A stretch of DNA of 64,000 bases, taken from the NCBI RefSeq assembly GCF_007786475.1, contig NZ_VNJJ01000010.1, positions 95,074 to 159,073 of the forward strand, in the 5' to 3' direction. The notes under the pieces were generated by a model. It was not told the origin of the DNA. It saw only the letters and a list, made by a program, of their open reading frames with translations, and searched no databases. The position numbers and the translations under genes were made by a program. Shown here in pieces: positions 55,599 to 63,716 of this stretch. Every line of letters starts with the position of its first letter. Position 1 is the stretch's first letter. This DNA comes from Cohnella terricola. GTDB lineage: Bacteria > Bacillota > Bacilli > Paenibacillales > Paenibacillaceae.

Positions 55599-58271
55599 AT
55601 GGGGAATGACAAGGACAAGCTGGTCTTGATCGACGGCAACAGCATTATCAATCGCGCATTTTACGCGTTGCCGCCGCTTACGAGCAGCAATGGGCTTCAT
55701 ACGAACGCGGTGTTGGGATTTACGACGATGCTGCTTAAAGTTCTGGAGGAAGAGAAGCCGAGCCATGTGCTCGTCGCCTTCGACGCGGGCAAAGTGACTT
55801 TCCGGCACGAAGGTTATTCAGAATATAAAGGCGGGCGCCAGAAAACGCCTCCGGAGCTGTCCGAACAGTTCCCCCTTTTGAAGGAACTGCTGCAGGCGTT
55901 CTCGATCTCGCAGTTTGAGCTTGCGGGGTACGAAGCGGATGATATTATCGGCACGATGGCGAAGCTTGCGGCGGAACAGGGCAAGTCGGCCATCGTCGTG
56001 TCCGGGGACAAGGATATGCTGCAACTCGCGACGGATGAGGTCAGCGTGCTGATTACTCGCAAAGGCGTGAGCGAAGTCGAACGCTTTACTCCCGCCAGCA
56101 TCGGAGAGAAGTACGGGCTGACTCCCGCGCAGATCATCGACTTGAAAGGTCTTATGGGAGACGCGAGCGATAACATTCCCGGCGTTCCGGGCGTAGGCGA
56201 GAAAACCGCGCTTAAGCTGCTGCACGAATATGGAACGGTCGAGAATGTACTTCAGCACGTCGAAGAGATCAAAGGAAAGCTTCGCGAGAATATCGAAACG
56301 AACCAAGATAACGCCAGAATGAGCAAGCAGCTCGCGACGATCTATCGCGAGGTTCCGCTTGAATTCTCTATCGAAGACGTCGCTTGGAAAGGTTATGAGT
56401 CAGCGACGCTTGCGGCCGCTTTCCGCAAGCTGGAGTTCAAAAACTTGAGCGAAAGATTAAACCTTGGCGCGGCGGACGAAGCGATGGAGGCGGAAAGCGC
56501 CGAAACCGCCTCGCATTACGAGGTTGTCCGGGTAGAGGAAGCGGGATGGGGCGTTCTGACGGAAGCTTTTCCCGTCGCGGAAGCCGTGCTGGTCGATTCC
56601 GTCGGCGACAACCCGCATCAGAGCGAAGGCATCGGAATCACCATCGTCGCAGGCGCGAAGTGTTATGTCGTGCCTTACGCCTTGCTCTCCGACAAAGAAG
56701 CGAAACCGCTCGTCGCTTGGCTTGAAGACGCCGGCGCGCCGAAGATCAGCTACGATCTGCACCGGGTCGAGCTCATATTGGCGCGCTCCGGTATTACTTT
56801 GAGAGGGCAGTCGTTCGACGTGCAATTAGCTGCTTATTTGCTCGATCCGACGGAAGCCGATCCTTCGCTGCACGGGTTGCTGCAGCGGTACAAGCTGGCG
56901 CCGATCTTGCCGGACGAAGCGGTATACGGCAAAGGCGCCAAGTTCCGGCTGCCTTCCGGCGAAGAGCTGGCCAAGCACTTGGCGGCGAAGGCGGAAGCCG
57001 TGCGCAGATTGCAGCCGCATCTGGCGGAACAGCTCGAGGAGCTTGGCATGCATCGGCTCTATTACGAGCTGGAGCAGCCGCTATCGATCGTACTCGCGGG
57101 TATGGAAAAGCAAGGAATTACCGTCAACGCCGATGCGCTGCGCGAGTTGGGAGCAGAATTCCAACGTAGGCTTGAAGAGACGACCGAAGCGATCTATGCG
57201 TCCGCAGGTTTCGAATTCAACATCGGATCGACGCGTCAGCTCGGTGAAGTGCTGTTCGAACGACTCGGCCTTCCGGTTCTGAAGAAGACGAAGACGGGAT
57301 ATTCGACGGACGCCGAAGTGTTGGAGAAACTGGAGCCGCATCACGAGATCGTTCGTTTGATATTGCATTATCGCCAATTGTCGAAGCTTCAATCGACTTA
57401 TATCGAAGGTTTGCTGAAGGAAATCCGTCCGGAGACGGGCAAAATCCATACCTTTTATCGGCAAACGATTGCGGCGACGGGAAGGCTGTCGAGCCAGTTC
57501 CCCAACCTTCAGAACATTCCGATTCGCATGGAAGAAGGACGCCAGATCCGCAAAGCTTTCGTGCCGTCAGAGCCCGACTGGACGATTCTTGCGGCCGACT
57601 ACTCGCAGATCGAGCTGCGCGTTCTCGCTCATATTTCCGGCGACGACGGACTTAAAGAAGCGTTTCTTAAAGAGATGGACATTCATACGAAAACGGCGAT
57701 GGACGTCTTTGGAGTGCAGGCGGACCAGGTAGACGCCAATATGAGGCGGCAAGCGAAAGCGGTCAACTTCGGCATCGTCTACGGAATCAGCGATTGGGGA
57801 CTTTCGCAGAATCTGAACATCACCCGGGGCGAGGCTGCCGAGTTCATCGAACAGTATTTTCTGGCTTTCCCTGGCGTGCGTCGGTACATGACCGACATCG
57901 TGGAGCGGGCGAGAAACGACGGTTATGTGACGACGCTCCTGGAGCGCCGCAGGTATTTGCCGGAAATCCGCCATTCCAACTTCAATCTGCGCTCGTTCGC
58001 GGAACGGACAGCGATGAATACGCCGATTCAAGGGACCGCGGCGGACATTATCAAGCTTGCGATGATGCATATGAACGAAGCGCTGATCGAGCGCGAATTG
58101 CGCAGCCGGATGCTGCTGCAAGTGCACGATGAATTGGTGTTCGAGGTGCCGGCGGACGAGGTCGAACTGATGAAGAAGCTGGTGCCGGAAGTGATGGGTA
58201 GCGCCTTGAAGCTCGACGTGCCGCTGCTCGCCGAAGTGAGCTTCGGAAGCAATTGGTACGAAGCGAAATAA
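55599..58271 (+). CDS. polA: DNA polymerase I
   Basis: Pol I fills gaps in repair and removes RNA primers. The 890-residue protein has the 5'-nuclease domain (LVLIDGNSIINRAFYALPPL, SGDKDMLQL, GDASDNIPGVPGVGEKTA), a 3'-5' exonuclease-like domain lacking the metal-binding Asp-x-Glu motif (so probably no proofreading, as in Bacillus), and the polymerase domain with motif A DYSQIELRVLAH, motif B RRQAKAVNFGIVYG and motif C VHDELVFE. The 277-base gap upstream has several small hairpins and a TATGAT -10 candidate near 55554. mutM follows. Confidence 0.96.
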   Translation: MGNDKDKLVLIDGNSIINRAFYALPPLTSSNGLHTNAVLGFTTMLLKVLEEEKPSHVLVAFDAGKVTFRHEGYSEYKGGRQKTPPELSEQFPLLKELLQAFSISQFELAGYEADDIIGTMAKLAAEQGKSAIVVSGDKDMLQLATDEVSVLITRKGVSEVERFTPASIGEKYGLTPAQIIDLKGLMGDASDNIPGVPGVGEKTALKLLHEYGTVENVLQHVEEIKGKLRENIETNQDNARMSKQLATIYREVPLEFSIEDVAWKGYESATLAAAFRKLEFKNLSERLNLGAADEAMEAESAETASHYEVVRVEEAGWGVLTEAFPVAEAVLVDSVGDNPHQSEGIGITIVAGAKCYVVPYALLSDKEAKPLVAWLEDAGAPKISYDLHRVELILARSGITLRGQSFDVQLAAYLLDPTEADPSLHGLLQRYKLAPILPDEAVYGKGAKFRLPSGEELAKHLAAKAEAVRRLQPHLAEQLEELGMHRLYYELEQPLSIVLAGMEKQGITVNADALRELGAEFQRRLEETTEAIYASAGFEFNIGSTRQLGEVLFERLGLPVLKKTKTGYSTDAEVLEKLEPHHEIVRLILHYRQLSKLQSTYIEGLLKEIRPETGKIHTFYRQTIAATGRLSSQFPNLQNIPIRMEEGRQIRKAFVPSEPDWTILAADYSQIELRVLAHISGDDGLKEAFLKEMDIHTKTAMDVFGVQADQVDANMRRQAKAVNFGIVYGISDWGLSQNLNITRGEAAEFIEQYFLAFPGVRRYMTDIVERARNDGYVTTLLERRRYLPEIRHSNFNLRSFAERTAMNTPIQGTAADIIKLAMMHMNEALIERELRSRMLLQVHDELVFEVPADEVELMKKLVPEVMGSALKLDVPLLAEVSFGSNWYEAK

Positions 58272-58319
58272 TAATCGGCAAACATCGGGAAACGCACAAC
58301 TAGAGAGGGGGAGATAGGG

Positions 58320-59234
58320 ATGCCTGAATTACCCGAGGTCGAGACCGTACGCCGCACATTGCAACAATTGATCGTCGGGAAGACGATTGACCACGTCACG
58401 GTAAAATTACCGCGAATCGTGCAGAAGCCGGACGATCCGCATCTTTTCGCCGCTTGGCTGGAAGGGAGAACGGTTCGCTCGGTCGAGCGCAGGGGGAAGT
58501 TTCTGAGACTGGTTATGGACGGAATCGTACTCGTCTCCCATCTGCGAATGGAAGGACGATACGGCTTGTACCGCCAAGACGAGCCGATCGAGAATCATAC
58601 GCATGTCATTTTTCACTTTACGGACGGGACGGAATTGCGTTATAAGGACGTACGCCAATTCGGTACGATGCATCTCTTCCTGCCGGGCGAAGAATGGCAG
58701 TCCCCTCCGTTGAATAAACTGGGATTGGAGCCCCTCGACGACAGCTTTACAATAGAAGCGTTCCGGACGGCGCTGGGGAAGCGAACGACGAAAATCAAGC
58801 CTTTGCTGCTGAATCAGGAAGTGATCGTCGGACTCGGTAATATATACGTAGACGAGGCTTTGCATATGGCGGGCATTCATCCGGAGACGCCCGCGAACGA
58901 GATCGCGAAGAATAAACGCGACCTTCTTCACGGGTCCATCGTCGAGACGTTGTCTTCCGCTGTAAATGCGGGCGGTTCCTCAATTAAGTCCTACGTGAAC
59001 GGACAGGGTGAGATGGGGTTCTTTCAACACAGTCTGAAAGCTTACGGAAGGACCGGGGAACCGTGCCATTCCTGCGGCTCGCCGATCGAGAAGTCGGTCG
59101 TCGGCGGACGCGGAACGCACGTGTGCCCGAAATGCCAGAAGCCGCCGCGAGCGGTCAAGGCGCAACGATCGCTGTCCAAGACAAACAAGCGCGGCAATAC
59201 CGTGAAAAACCGATTAGACGGCAAGAATCGCTGA
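58320..59234 (+). CDS. mutM: formamidopyrimidine-DNA glycosylase
   Basis: MutM removes oxidised purines such as 8-oxoguanine. The catalytic Pro and Glu are in MPELPEVETVRR, the Lys in SHLRMEGRYGLY, and the zinc finger CHSCGSPIEKSVVGGRGTHVCPKCQ closes the fold near residue 245-270. At 304 residues it has about 30 extra basic residues after the zinc finger (KAQRSLSKTNKRGNTVKNRLDG) compared with most relatives. It follows polA as in other Bacillales. Confidence 0.95.
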   Translation: MPELPEVETVRRTLQQLIVGKTIDHVTVKLPRIVQKPDDPHLFAAWLEGRTVRSVERRGKFLRLVMDGIVLVSHLRMEGRYGLYRQDEPIENHTHVIFHFTDGTELRYKDVRQFGTMHLFLPGEEWQSPPLNKLGLEPLDDSFTIEAFRTALGKRTTKIKPLLLNQEVIVGLGNIYVDEALHMAGIHPETPANEIAKNKRDLLHGSIVETLSSAVNAGGSSIKSYVNGQGEMGFFQHSLKAYGRTGEPCHSCGSPIEKSVVGGRGTHVCPKCQKPPRAVKAQRSLSKTNKRGNTVKNRLDGKNR

Positions 59235-59351
59235 GAATAGACATGCAAGGTTCGAAAACTGGGCATTCAAGCGAATTCCTGCATAGGATGGAAAATACCC
59301 GGCTTCCGCAATCGGAAGCTCGGGATCGCATCCATGCAGGGGGAAAACGAT

Positions 59352-60047
59352 ATGATGGCGCCTGTCGCTTCGCTGCTTCTATTGGCTTTCGCGGTCAGTT
59401 TAGACGGATTCGGTGTCGGTATTACTTACGGAGTCAGAAAGATCAAAATTCCCGTGTCCTCCGTTATGATTATTTCCGCTTGTTCCGGGTTCATCATTCT
59501 GATGTCGATGATGGTCGGCGTGGCGATGTCGAGATGGATTCCGCCTCAGGGAGCTTCGGCCGTCGGCGCTTTCATTCTTATCGGAATAGGCTCGACTGCT
59601 TTGCTTCAATTCATTCGCGGCGGAGAACGCGGCGAACGTCCGCAGCGCTCAGTTCACGAGGATAGCGGAGCGGAATCGGGAACAATGGACAGTGCAAGCG
59701 ATGCTCCGGTTCTAAAAATGGAGCTTAAAATATTCGGATTTATCATTCAGATTCTCCGAACGCCTTCCGCGGCCGACATGGACCGCTCGGGAACGATCAG
59801 TCCGAAAGAAGCGTTTCTGCTCGGTACGGCGCTTTCACTTGACGCGTTCGGAGCGGGGATCGGCGCCGCTCTGGTCGGATTTCCGCCATTCACGACCGCG
59901 ATTTTGATCGCGGGTTCAAGCGGATTGTTTCTTTGGACGGGAACGAAGTTCGGCTTATGGGCTTCCCGATGGCGTTGGGTAAAGCAATTGACGATGCTGC
60001 CGGGCATTATTCTCATCGCGATGGGATTATTCAAATTGTTGGTATAA
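59352..60047 (+). CDS. ytaF: sporulation membrane protein YtaF (MntP-like)
   Basis: The 231-residue membrane protein has six helices arranged as two repeats (LLLAFAVSLDGFGVGITYG and FLLGTALSLDAFGAGIGAAL), the MntP/YtaF pattern with an Asp in each repeat, split by a charged loop (about residues 90-155). ATG 59352 is chosen for AGGGGGAAAA upstream; 59334 has no site. YtaF is a sporulation protein in Bacillus. Metal ion transport is possible by family relation. Confidence 0.87.
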   Translation: MMAPVASLLLLAFAVSLDGFGVGITYGVRKIKIPVSSVMIISACSGFIILMSMMVGVAMSRWIPPQGASAVGAFILIGIGSTALLQFIRGGERGERPQRSVHEDSGAESGTMDSASDAPVLKMELKIFGFIIQILRTPSAADMDRSGTISPKEAFLLGTALSLDAFGAGIGAALVGFPPFTTAILIAGSSGLFLWTGTKFGLWASRWRWVKQLTMLPGIILIAMGLFKLLV

Positions 60048-60059
60048 GGAAGAGAGCGA

Positions 60060-60656
60060 ATGAATATAGGTCTAACGGGCGGAATCGCGGCAGGCAAAAG
60101 CACGGTCGCGAAGCTGCTTACGGATAGAGGAGCCATTTTAATCGATCTGGATAAAATCGCCCGGGAAGTTGTTGAGCCCGGGCAACCGGCTTTGCGCGCG
60201 ATCGCGGAAAGATTCGGACAGGCCGTTCTGCAGGAAGACGGATCGCTTAATCGCAAAAAGCTCGGCGAGATCGTCTTCTCCGATTCGTCTGAACGCAAGG
60301 CGCTCGAAGCCATCACCCATCCGGCTATTCGAGCCGTCATGAAACGAAGAATGACCGAATACGAGGAGAAAACGCCGGAAACGCTTATCGTCGTGGACGT
60401 GCCGCTTCTATACGAATCGCGTCTTGAAGACTATTTTGAACAGGTGATGGTCGTTTACGTGCCTCGGGAAAAGCAATTGCAGCGTTTAATGGAACGTGAT
60501 GAGATATCAGCGGACGACGCACGCAAGCGATTGGATGCGCAAATGGGCATCGAGGAGAAGAAAAACAGGGCGGACATCGTTATTGACAATAGCGGGTCCC
60601 TCACGCGGACGGAGGAACAAATCGATCGCTTCTGGCGGGAAAAGGGGTTAGGATGA
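60060..60656 (+). CDS. coaE: dephospho-CoA kinase
   Basis: CoaE phosphorylates dephospho-CoA, the last step of coenzyme A synthesis. The 198-residue protein has the P-loop GLTGGIAAGKSTVAKLL at residues 4-20, DLDKIAREVVEPG near 31, and the lid region around RLMERDEISADDARKRLDAQM. It follows ytaF by 12 bases and overlaps the next gene by four. Confidence 0.95.
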   Translation: MNIGLTGGIAAGKSTVAKLLTDRGAILIDLDKIAREVVEPGQPALRAIAERFGQAVLQEDGSLNRKKLGEIVFSDSSERKALEAITHPAIRAVMKRRMTEYEEKTPETLIVVDVPLLYESRLEDYFEQVMVVYVPREKQLQRLMERDEISADDARKRLDAQMGIEEKKNRADIVIDNSGSLTRTEEQIDRFWREKGLG

Positions 60657-61222
60657 AAAAACGAGTCAAGCGCAAACGCTTTATCCTTCTGCTGATTCTA
60701 ATCGTCCTGGCTGCATTGTTCATTCAGTCGGATTGGCTGGGGAAGCGGATATATCCGATTTCATACCAAGAAGAGATCAAAAGGAACGCGGCGGTTTACG
60801 AACTGGATCCGCTGCTCATCGCGGCGATCATCCGCGTGGAGTCCAATTACAAGTTAACTGCCGTCTCGCGCAAAGGCGCGATCGGGATCATGCAGATTAT
60901 GCCCGACACGGCTGAGTGGATTTTGAAGCAAGATGATTTCGGCAGTATTACCGTAAAGGACGCCGGAAGAGAAGCGCATGCGGGGATCGCCTTAGGATCA
61001 TGGTACATGAAGGAACTGAATCGCCAGTTTAACGGCGATCTGGTTATTTCATTAGCCGCCTATAACGCAGGACCCGGCAAAGTAAAGCAATGGTTAAACA
61101 AAGGGGTATGGAACGGCGAAGAACAGACGCTTAAAGATATTCCTTACGGAGAGACTAGACATTACGTGCAGCGTGTGTTGTATTATTATAAGAAGTATCA
61201 AAGTATTTATGAGAAGCTTTGA
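60653..61222 (+). CDS. lytic transglycosylase
   Basis: This 189-residue enzyme should cleave peptidoglycan glycan strands. A basic N-terminus and one membrane helix (residues 9-25) anchor it outside the membrane. The SLT domain has catalytic Glu63 in IIRVESNYKL, GAIGIMQIMP, and SLAAYNAGPGKVKQWLNKG. It starts by a four-base overlap with coaE, the same pairing as coaE with a transglycosylase gene in other Bacillales. Confidence 0.92.
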   Translation: MKKRVKRKRFILLLILIVLAALFIQSDWLGKRIYPISYQEEIKRNAAVYELDPLLIAAIIRVESNYKLTAVSRKGAIGIMQIMPDTAEWILKQDDFGSITVKDAGREAHAGIALGSWYMKELNRQFNGDLVISLAAYNAGPGKVKQWLNKGVWNGEEQTLKDIPYGETRHYVQRVLYYYKKYQSIYEKL

Positions 61223-61258
61223 CTTTTTCCGGAAAGTCCCGAATGTGCGAAGAAAGCC

Positions 61259-61277
61259 TTGAAGCGATCCGCTTCAA
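61259..61277. other. short hairpin between convergent genes
   Basis: TTGAAGCG / CGCTTCAA around three bases; only weak T-runs on either side. Confidence 0.45.
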
Positions 61278-61322
61278 AGCTTCCTCTATTATGTGCTTCG
61301 GTAATTGAAATTAATCGCGTGA

Positions 61323-61550
61323 TTATTTGCCTGCCAGTTGTTGTTCGGCAATTTGCACCAGACGGCGGGTGATGTTACCCCCAATAGAACCGTTATCTTT
61401 TGTCGTCATGTTGCCTTGATAACCATCTTGCGGGATGGCGATACCGAGTTCTTGGGCTGCTTCGTATTTCAGTTGATTCAAGCCCGCAGTCGCTTGAGGG
61501 ACGAGCAGTTGATTGCTGTTGTTATTGCTAGCGTTGTTTTGTCCGGCCAT
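61323..61550 (-). CDS. alpha/beta-type small acid-soluble spore protein
   Basis: These proteins coat DNA in dormant spores and protect it from damage. The 75-residue protein is Asn/Gln-rich at the start and has both family signatures: LNQLKYEAAQELGI, with the germination-protease site region, and GNMTTKDNGSIGGNITRRLVQIAE. ATG 61550 is chosen because AAGGAGGTGA lies in ideal position; a GTG at 61559 overlaps that site. It shows that the organism forms endospores. Confidence 0.95.
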   Translation of the reverse strand: MAGQNNASNNNSNQLLVPQATAGLNQLKYEAAQELGIAIPQDGYQGNMTTKDNGSIGGNITRRLVQIAEQQLAGK

Positions 61551-61656
61551 GTTGTTCACCTCCTTGCGGTTGGTAACTGTATTATGTGCTTTATTTTACT
61601 GATCATGTAAGGGAAGGCTTGGAAAAGATAAATATCGAAGGAGGCGAAATCGGCGT

Positions 61657-62118
61657 ATGAAATGCCCTTATTGCGATTATAGCGGAACGAAAGTTCTGGA
61701 CTCCCGTCCAGCGAACGACAACAAATCGATTCGCCGTCGAAGAGAGTGTGAGCAGTGCAGCCGCCGGTTCACGACTTTCGAGACGGTCGAGGAAACGCCG
61801 CTGGTCGTTATCAAGAAAGACGGGAGCCGCGAGGAATTTAGCCGTGACAAGGTGCTTCGCGGATTGCTCCGCGCCTGCGAGAAACGACCGGTATCCGTCG
61901 GCCAGTTGGAAGTGATCGTCTCCGATGTAGAGAGGGAAGTCCGCAATACGGCGCAAGCGGAAGTGGAGAGCCGGATGATCGGCGAGCTTCTGATGGGACA
62001 GATCTACCACGTGGACGAAGTCGCTTACGTGCGTTTCGCGTCGGTGTATCGGCAATTCAAGGACATAAATATGTTCCTGAAGGAATTGAATACGCTGATG
62101 AACAAACATGGTATTTAA
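61657..62118 (+). CDS. nrdR: transcriptional repressor NrdR
   Basis: NrdR represses ribonucleotide reductase genes in response to ATP/dATP. The 153-residue protein has an N-terminal zinc ribbon (Cys3, Cys6, Cys31, Cys34) and an ATP-cone domain ([30 protein letters not shown] from residue 50). The length is normal. In B. subtilis dnaB and dnaI follow; here tRNA-Ala and the repeat block follow instead. Confidence 0.96.
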   Translation: MKCPYCDYSGTKVLDSRPANDNKSIRRRRECEQCSRRFTTFETVEETPLVVIKKDGSREEFSRDKVLRGLLRACEKRPVSVGQLEVIVSDVEREVRNTAQAEVESRMIGELLMGQIYHVDEVAYVRFASVYRQFKDINMFLKELNTLMNKHGI

Positions 62119-62136
62119 ATAGGAATAAATCGAGGG

Positions 62137-62189
62137 GACGGAAGAGACGTCGAAGGCTACTTCGAGTCGTTTCTCCGTCTTCAATTTTT
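62137..62189 (+). terminator. intrinsic terminator after nrdR
   Basis: GACGGA and ACG pair with CGT and TCCGTC around an inner TCGAAG / CTTCGA stem, followed by a T-rich tract. Confidence 0.75.
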
Positions 62190-62214
62190 ATTTCTAAACG
62201 AAAAGTAAAAAGCG

Positions 62215-62242
62215 TTGACAGTACCTACAGTCGTGTGATAAA
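62215..62242 (+). promoter_or_regulatory. tRNA-Ala promoter
   Basis: TTGACA, a 16-base spacer and an extended -10 (TGT-GATAAA) lie 22 bases before the mature tRNA 5' end. Confidence 0.7.
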
Positions 62243-62263
62243 CTCATTTTTGTCGCCAATTAC

Positions 62264-62339
62264 GGGCCCTTAGCTCAGCTGGGAGAGCGCTTCGCTGGCA
62301 GCGAAGAGGTCAGCGGTTCGATCCCGCTAGGGTCCACCA
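62264..62339 (+). tRNA. tRNA-Ala (anticodon GGC)
   Basis: The 76-base gene folds as a full cloverleaf: acceptor GGGCCCT / AGGGTCC with one G-U pair, D arm with AGCTCAGCTGGGAGAGC, anticodon stem CTTCG / CGAAG around CTGGCAG (anticodon GGC), and T arm with GGTTCGATCCC. The discriminator is A and CCA is encoded. A promoter precedes it and a terminator follows. Confidence 0.95.
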
Positions 62340-62352
62340 ATAAATTATAATC

Positions 62353-62380
62353 AACGCAGTCCAACTGGACTGCGTTTTTT
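62353..62380 (+). terminator. intrinsic terminator after tRNA-Ala
   Basis: AACGCAGTCC / GGACTGCGTT with a 4-base loop is followed by T residues. Confidence 0.9.
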
Positions 62381-62524
62381 GATTTATTGGGAACCTTTAC
62401 GGAGATCGAACTGGGGCGTTCCGCGCGCAGGGAGCCGTAGGCGGACGAGCACGGCATTGAAATTTACCACTAAGAACGTCATCGTTGATTATCTTCGTAA
62501 GCAAAGTTAATCAGAATTTCAATA

Positions 62525-62542
62525 TCCCGCTATGGTCCACCA
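62525..62542 (+). pseudogene. tRNA-Ala 3'-end fragment
   Basis: Eighteen bases match the T-arm and acceptor end of tRNA-Ala, including CCA, at 17 positions, 203 bases downstream of the same bases in the intact gene. No upstream tRNA part is present. Confidence 0.75.
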
Positions 62543-62557
62543 AAACGATTCAACGGG

Positions 62558-62580
62558 CAGCCTTATCGGGCTGTTTTTTT
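62558..62580 (+). terminator. intrinsic terminator after the tRNA fragment
   Basis: CAGCC / GGCTG with a 6-base loop is followed by seven T residues. Confidence 0.75.
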
Positions 62581-62608
62581 GCAACCTTTGCTGCTAAATG
62601 CGTCAAGT

Positions 62609-62836
62609 TTGTACGATTTATCGTACAAGTGACCCTGGTTTTGATGAAGTTGGAGCCAGTTTGTACGATTTATCGTACAAGTGGCACTGGTTTTAGCGTG
62701 GTTGGAGCTATTTTGTACGATTTTTCGTACAAAATCCAGCCTGATGGCGAATAAATCATAGAATTTGTACGAAAAATCGTTTGAGTTGGCTTAATTAGAC
62801 TGGTAATGATTAAGTTTTATACGATATTTCATTCAT
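62609..62836. repeat. palindromic array, 52-bp period
   Basis: TTGTACGA-TTTA-TCGTACAA occurs at 62609 and 62661, TTGTACGA-TTTT-TCGTACAA at 62713, a half-decayed copy at 62765 and a more decayed one at 62817, all exactly 52 bp apart. The 32-base intervals resemble one another (CTGGTTTT and GTTGGAGC are shared), so they are part of the repeat. The array lies between two terminators, ahead of the nuclease gene. Confidence 0.9.
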
Positions 62837-62849
62837 ATTGGCGAAGCAC

Positions 62850-62894
62850 GCCCCGATGATCCTGTACCGCGCAGGGTTAATTGGGGCTTTTTTT
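62850..62894 (+). terminator. intrinsic terminator before the nuclease gene
   Basis: GCCCCGAT / ATTGGGGC with an inner ATCCTG / CAGGGT pairing is followed by seven T residues, 25 bases before the nuclease start. Transcription from the array side would stop here, or the gene is expressed only by read-through. Confidence 0.8.
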
Positions 62895-62918
62895 ATTTTA
62901 ATCTAGGAGGCGAAGAAA

Positions 62919-63602
62919 TTGAGCTTCGAGATCGAACATGATAAGTGGATTAGATGGCATTTGAGCAGGCGTCATGGAGAGCGAAAAGACGCACTGTTGC
63001 GGGGACACGGGTTTGGGAATAAAATGTTTGTCGAAAAGATTTGGTGGTCACTCATGGGACAATTTGTTGGGCTTCATCCGGAGTATGAGGTATTGGATTG
63101 GCGGGGGCGATCGTATTTTGTGGACTTTATGTGGAACGTGGGAGGAAACCGCTTTGCGTTCGAAATCATGGATTACGGATCACACGGCAAAGACCGTTCC
63201 AAGTATCGATTGGATTTGAACCGCGGGTTGTTTTTACAGTCCCAACAATTCCAAGTCATTTCGATCTCATACGACGAGATGAATGAAAACCCGTCATTTA
63301 TAGAAGCCATTCTCCGGAATATGTTGGCTCCCTATCTGGCTTCTGCTACAGAGAAATATATACTGGTTTCGCGGCCTTTCTGCAAAATTGAACGACAGCT
63401 TATGCGTTTCGCCATCCGTCACAATCGAGTCCTTCGTCCCCCTGAAGCGGCAAGGGAACTGGAGCTTCACAAGCAAACTGTCATTAAATATTGCCGCATG
63501 CTTGTTCAGAAAGATAGGCTTCGTCCAGTACCCACCGGAACAACAGGGAAAATCTATCATTACGAATATTTGGGATCGATCCAAAGCCCCGATTTACTAT
63601 GA
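62919..63602 (+). CDS. DUF559-like nuclease with C-terminal helix-turn-helix (paralogue)
   Basis: The 227-residue protein is a diverged paralogue of the one at 24536: both share a GERK segment, a MFxxKxWW stretch, the nuclease core and a C-terminal helix-turn-helix. The core has YFVDFMW with Asp69 and FEIMDYGSHGKD with Glu82, Asp85, His89 and Asp92; the second acidic residue is shifted by one compared with the EIDG of the paralogue. Residues about 173-200 form the helix-turn-helix. The start is TTG after a perfect AGGAGG at 8 bases. It lies between a palindromic array and a tRNA remnant. Confidence 0.68.
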   Translation: MSFEIEHDKWIRWHLSRRHGERKDALLRGHGFGNKMFVEKIWWSLMGQFVGLHPEYEVLDWRGRSYFVDFMWNVGGNRFAFEIMDYGSHGKDRSKYRLDLNRGLFLQSQQFQVISISYDEMNENPSFIEAILRNMLAPYLASATEKYILVSRPFCKIERQLMRFAIRHNRVLRPPEAARELELHKQTVIKYCRMLVQKDRLRPVPTGTTGKIYHYEYLGSIQSPDLL

Positions 63603-63654
63603 GCACTATGACGTTACTACACAGAGAGTGGTTATGGCAGTGTGAATGACCATC

Positions 63655-63716
63655 CATGGTAGAGCGCTTAGCTGGCAGCGAAACGGTCAGCGGTTCGATC
63701 CCGCTAGGGTCCACCA
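63655..63716 (+). pseudogene. tRNA-Ala remnant
   Basis: From the D arm to CCA this matches tRNA-Ala, but the 5' acceptor strand is missing and the anticodon stem (CTTAG / CGAAA) no longer pairs fully. The anticodon loop and T arm are kept. It marks the start of the second copy of the duplicated unit. Confidence 0.88.

Larger units (their letters stand above)
62284..62623. repeat. tandem duplication, left copy
   Basis: From within the tRNA D arm to the first palindrome, this stretch recurs 1,377 bases downstream (63661 to the window end) with only a few differences. It holds the 3' part of tRNA-Ala, its terminator, a 140-base spacer without recognisable features, a second tRNA 3'-end fragment and a second terminator. 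Confidence 0.93.

Noticed and set aside
62275..62457. Minus-strand frame across tRNA-Ala (and its copy at 63484-63834)
   Set aside because: It is antisense to the tRNA and duplicated only because the region is.
62609..62836. CRISPR array (20-bp palindrome, 32-bp intervals, exact 52-bp period)
   Set aside because: The intervals resemble one another rather than being unique, repeat copies decay in order, and no cas gene is nearby.
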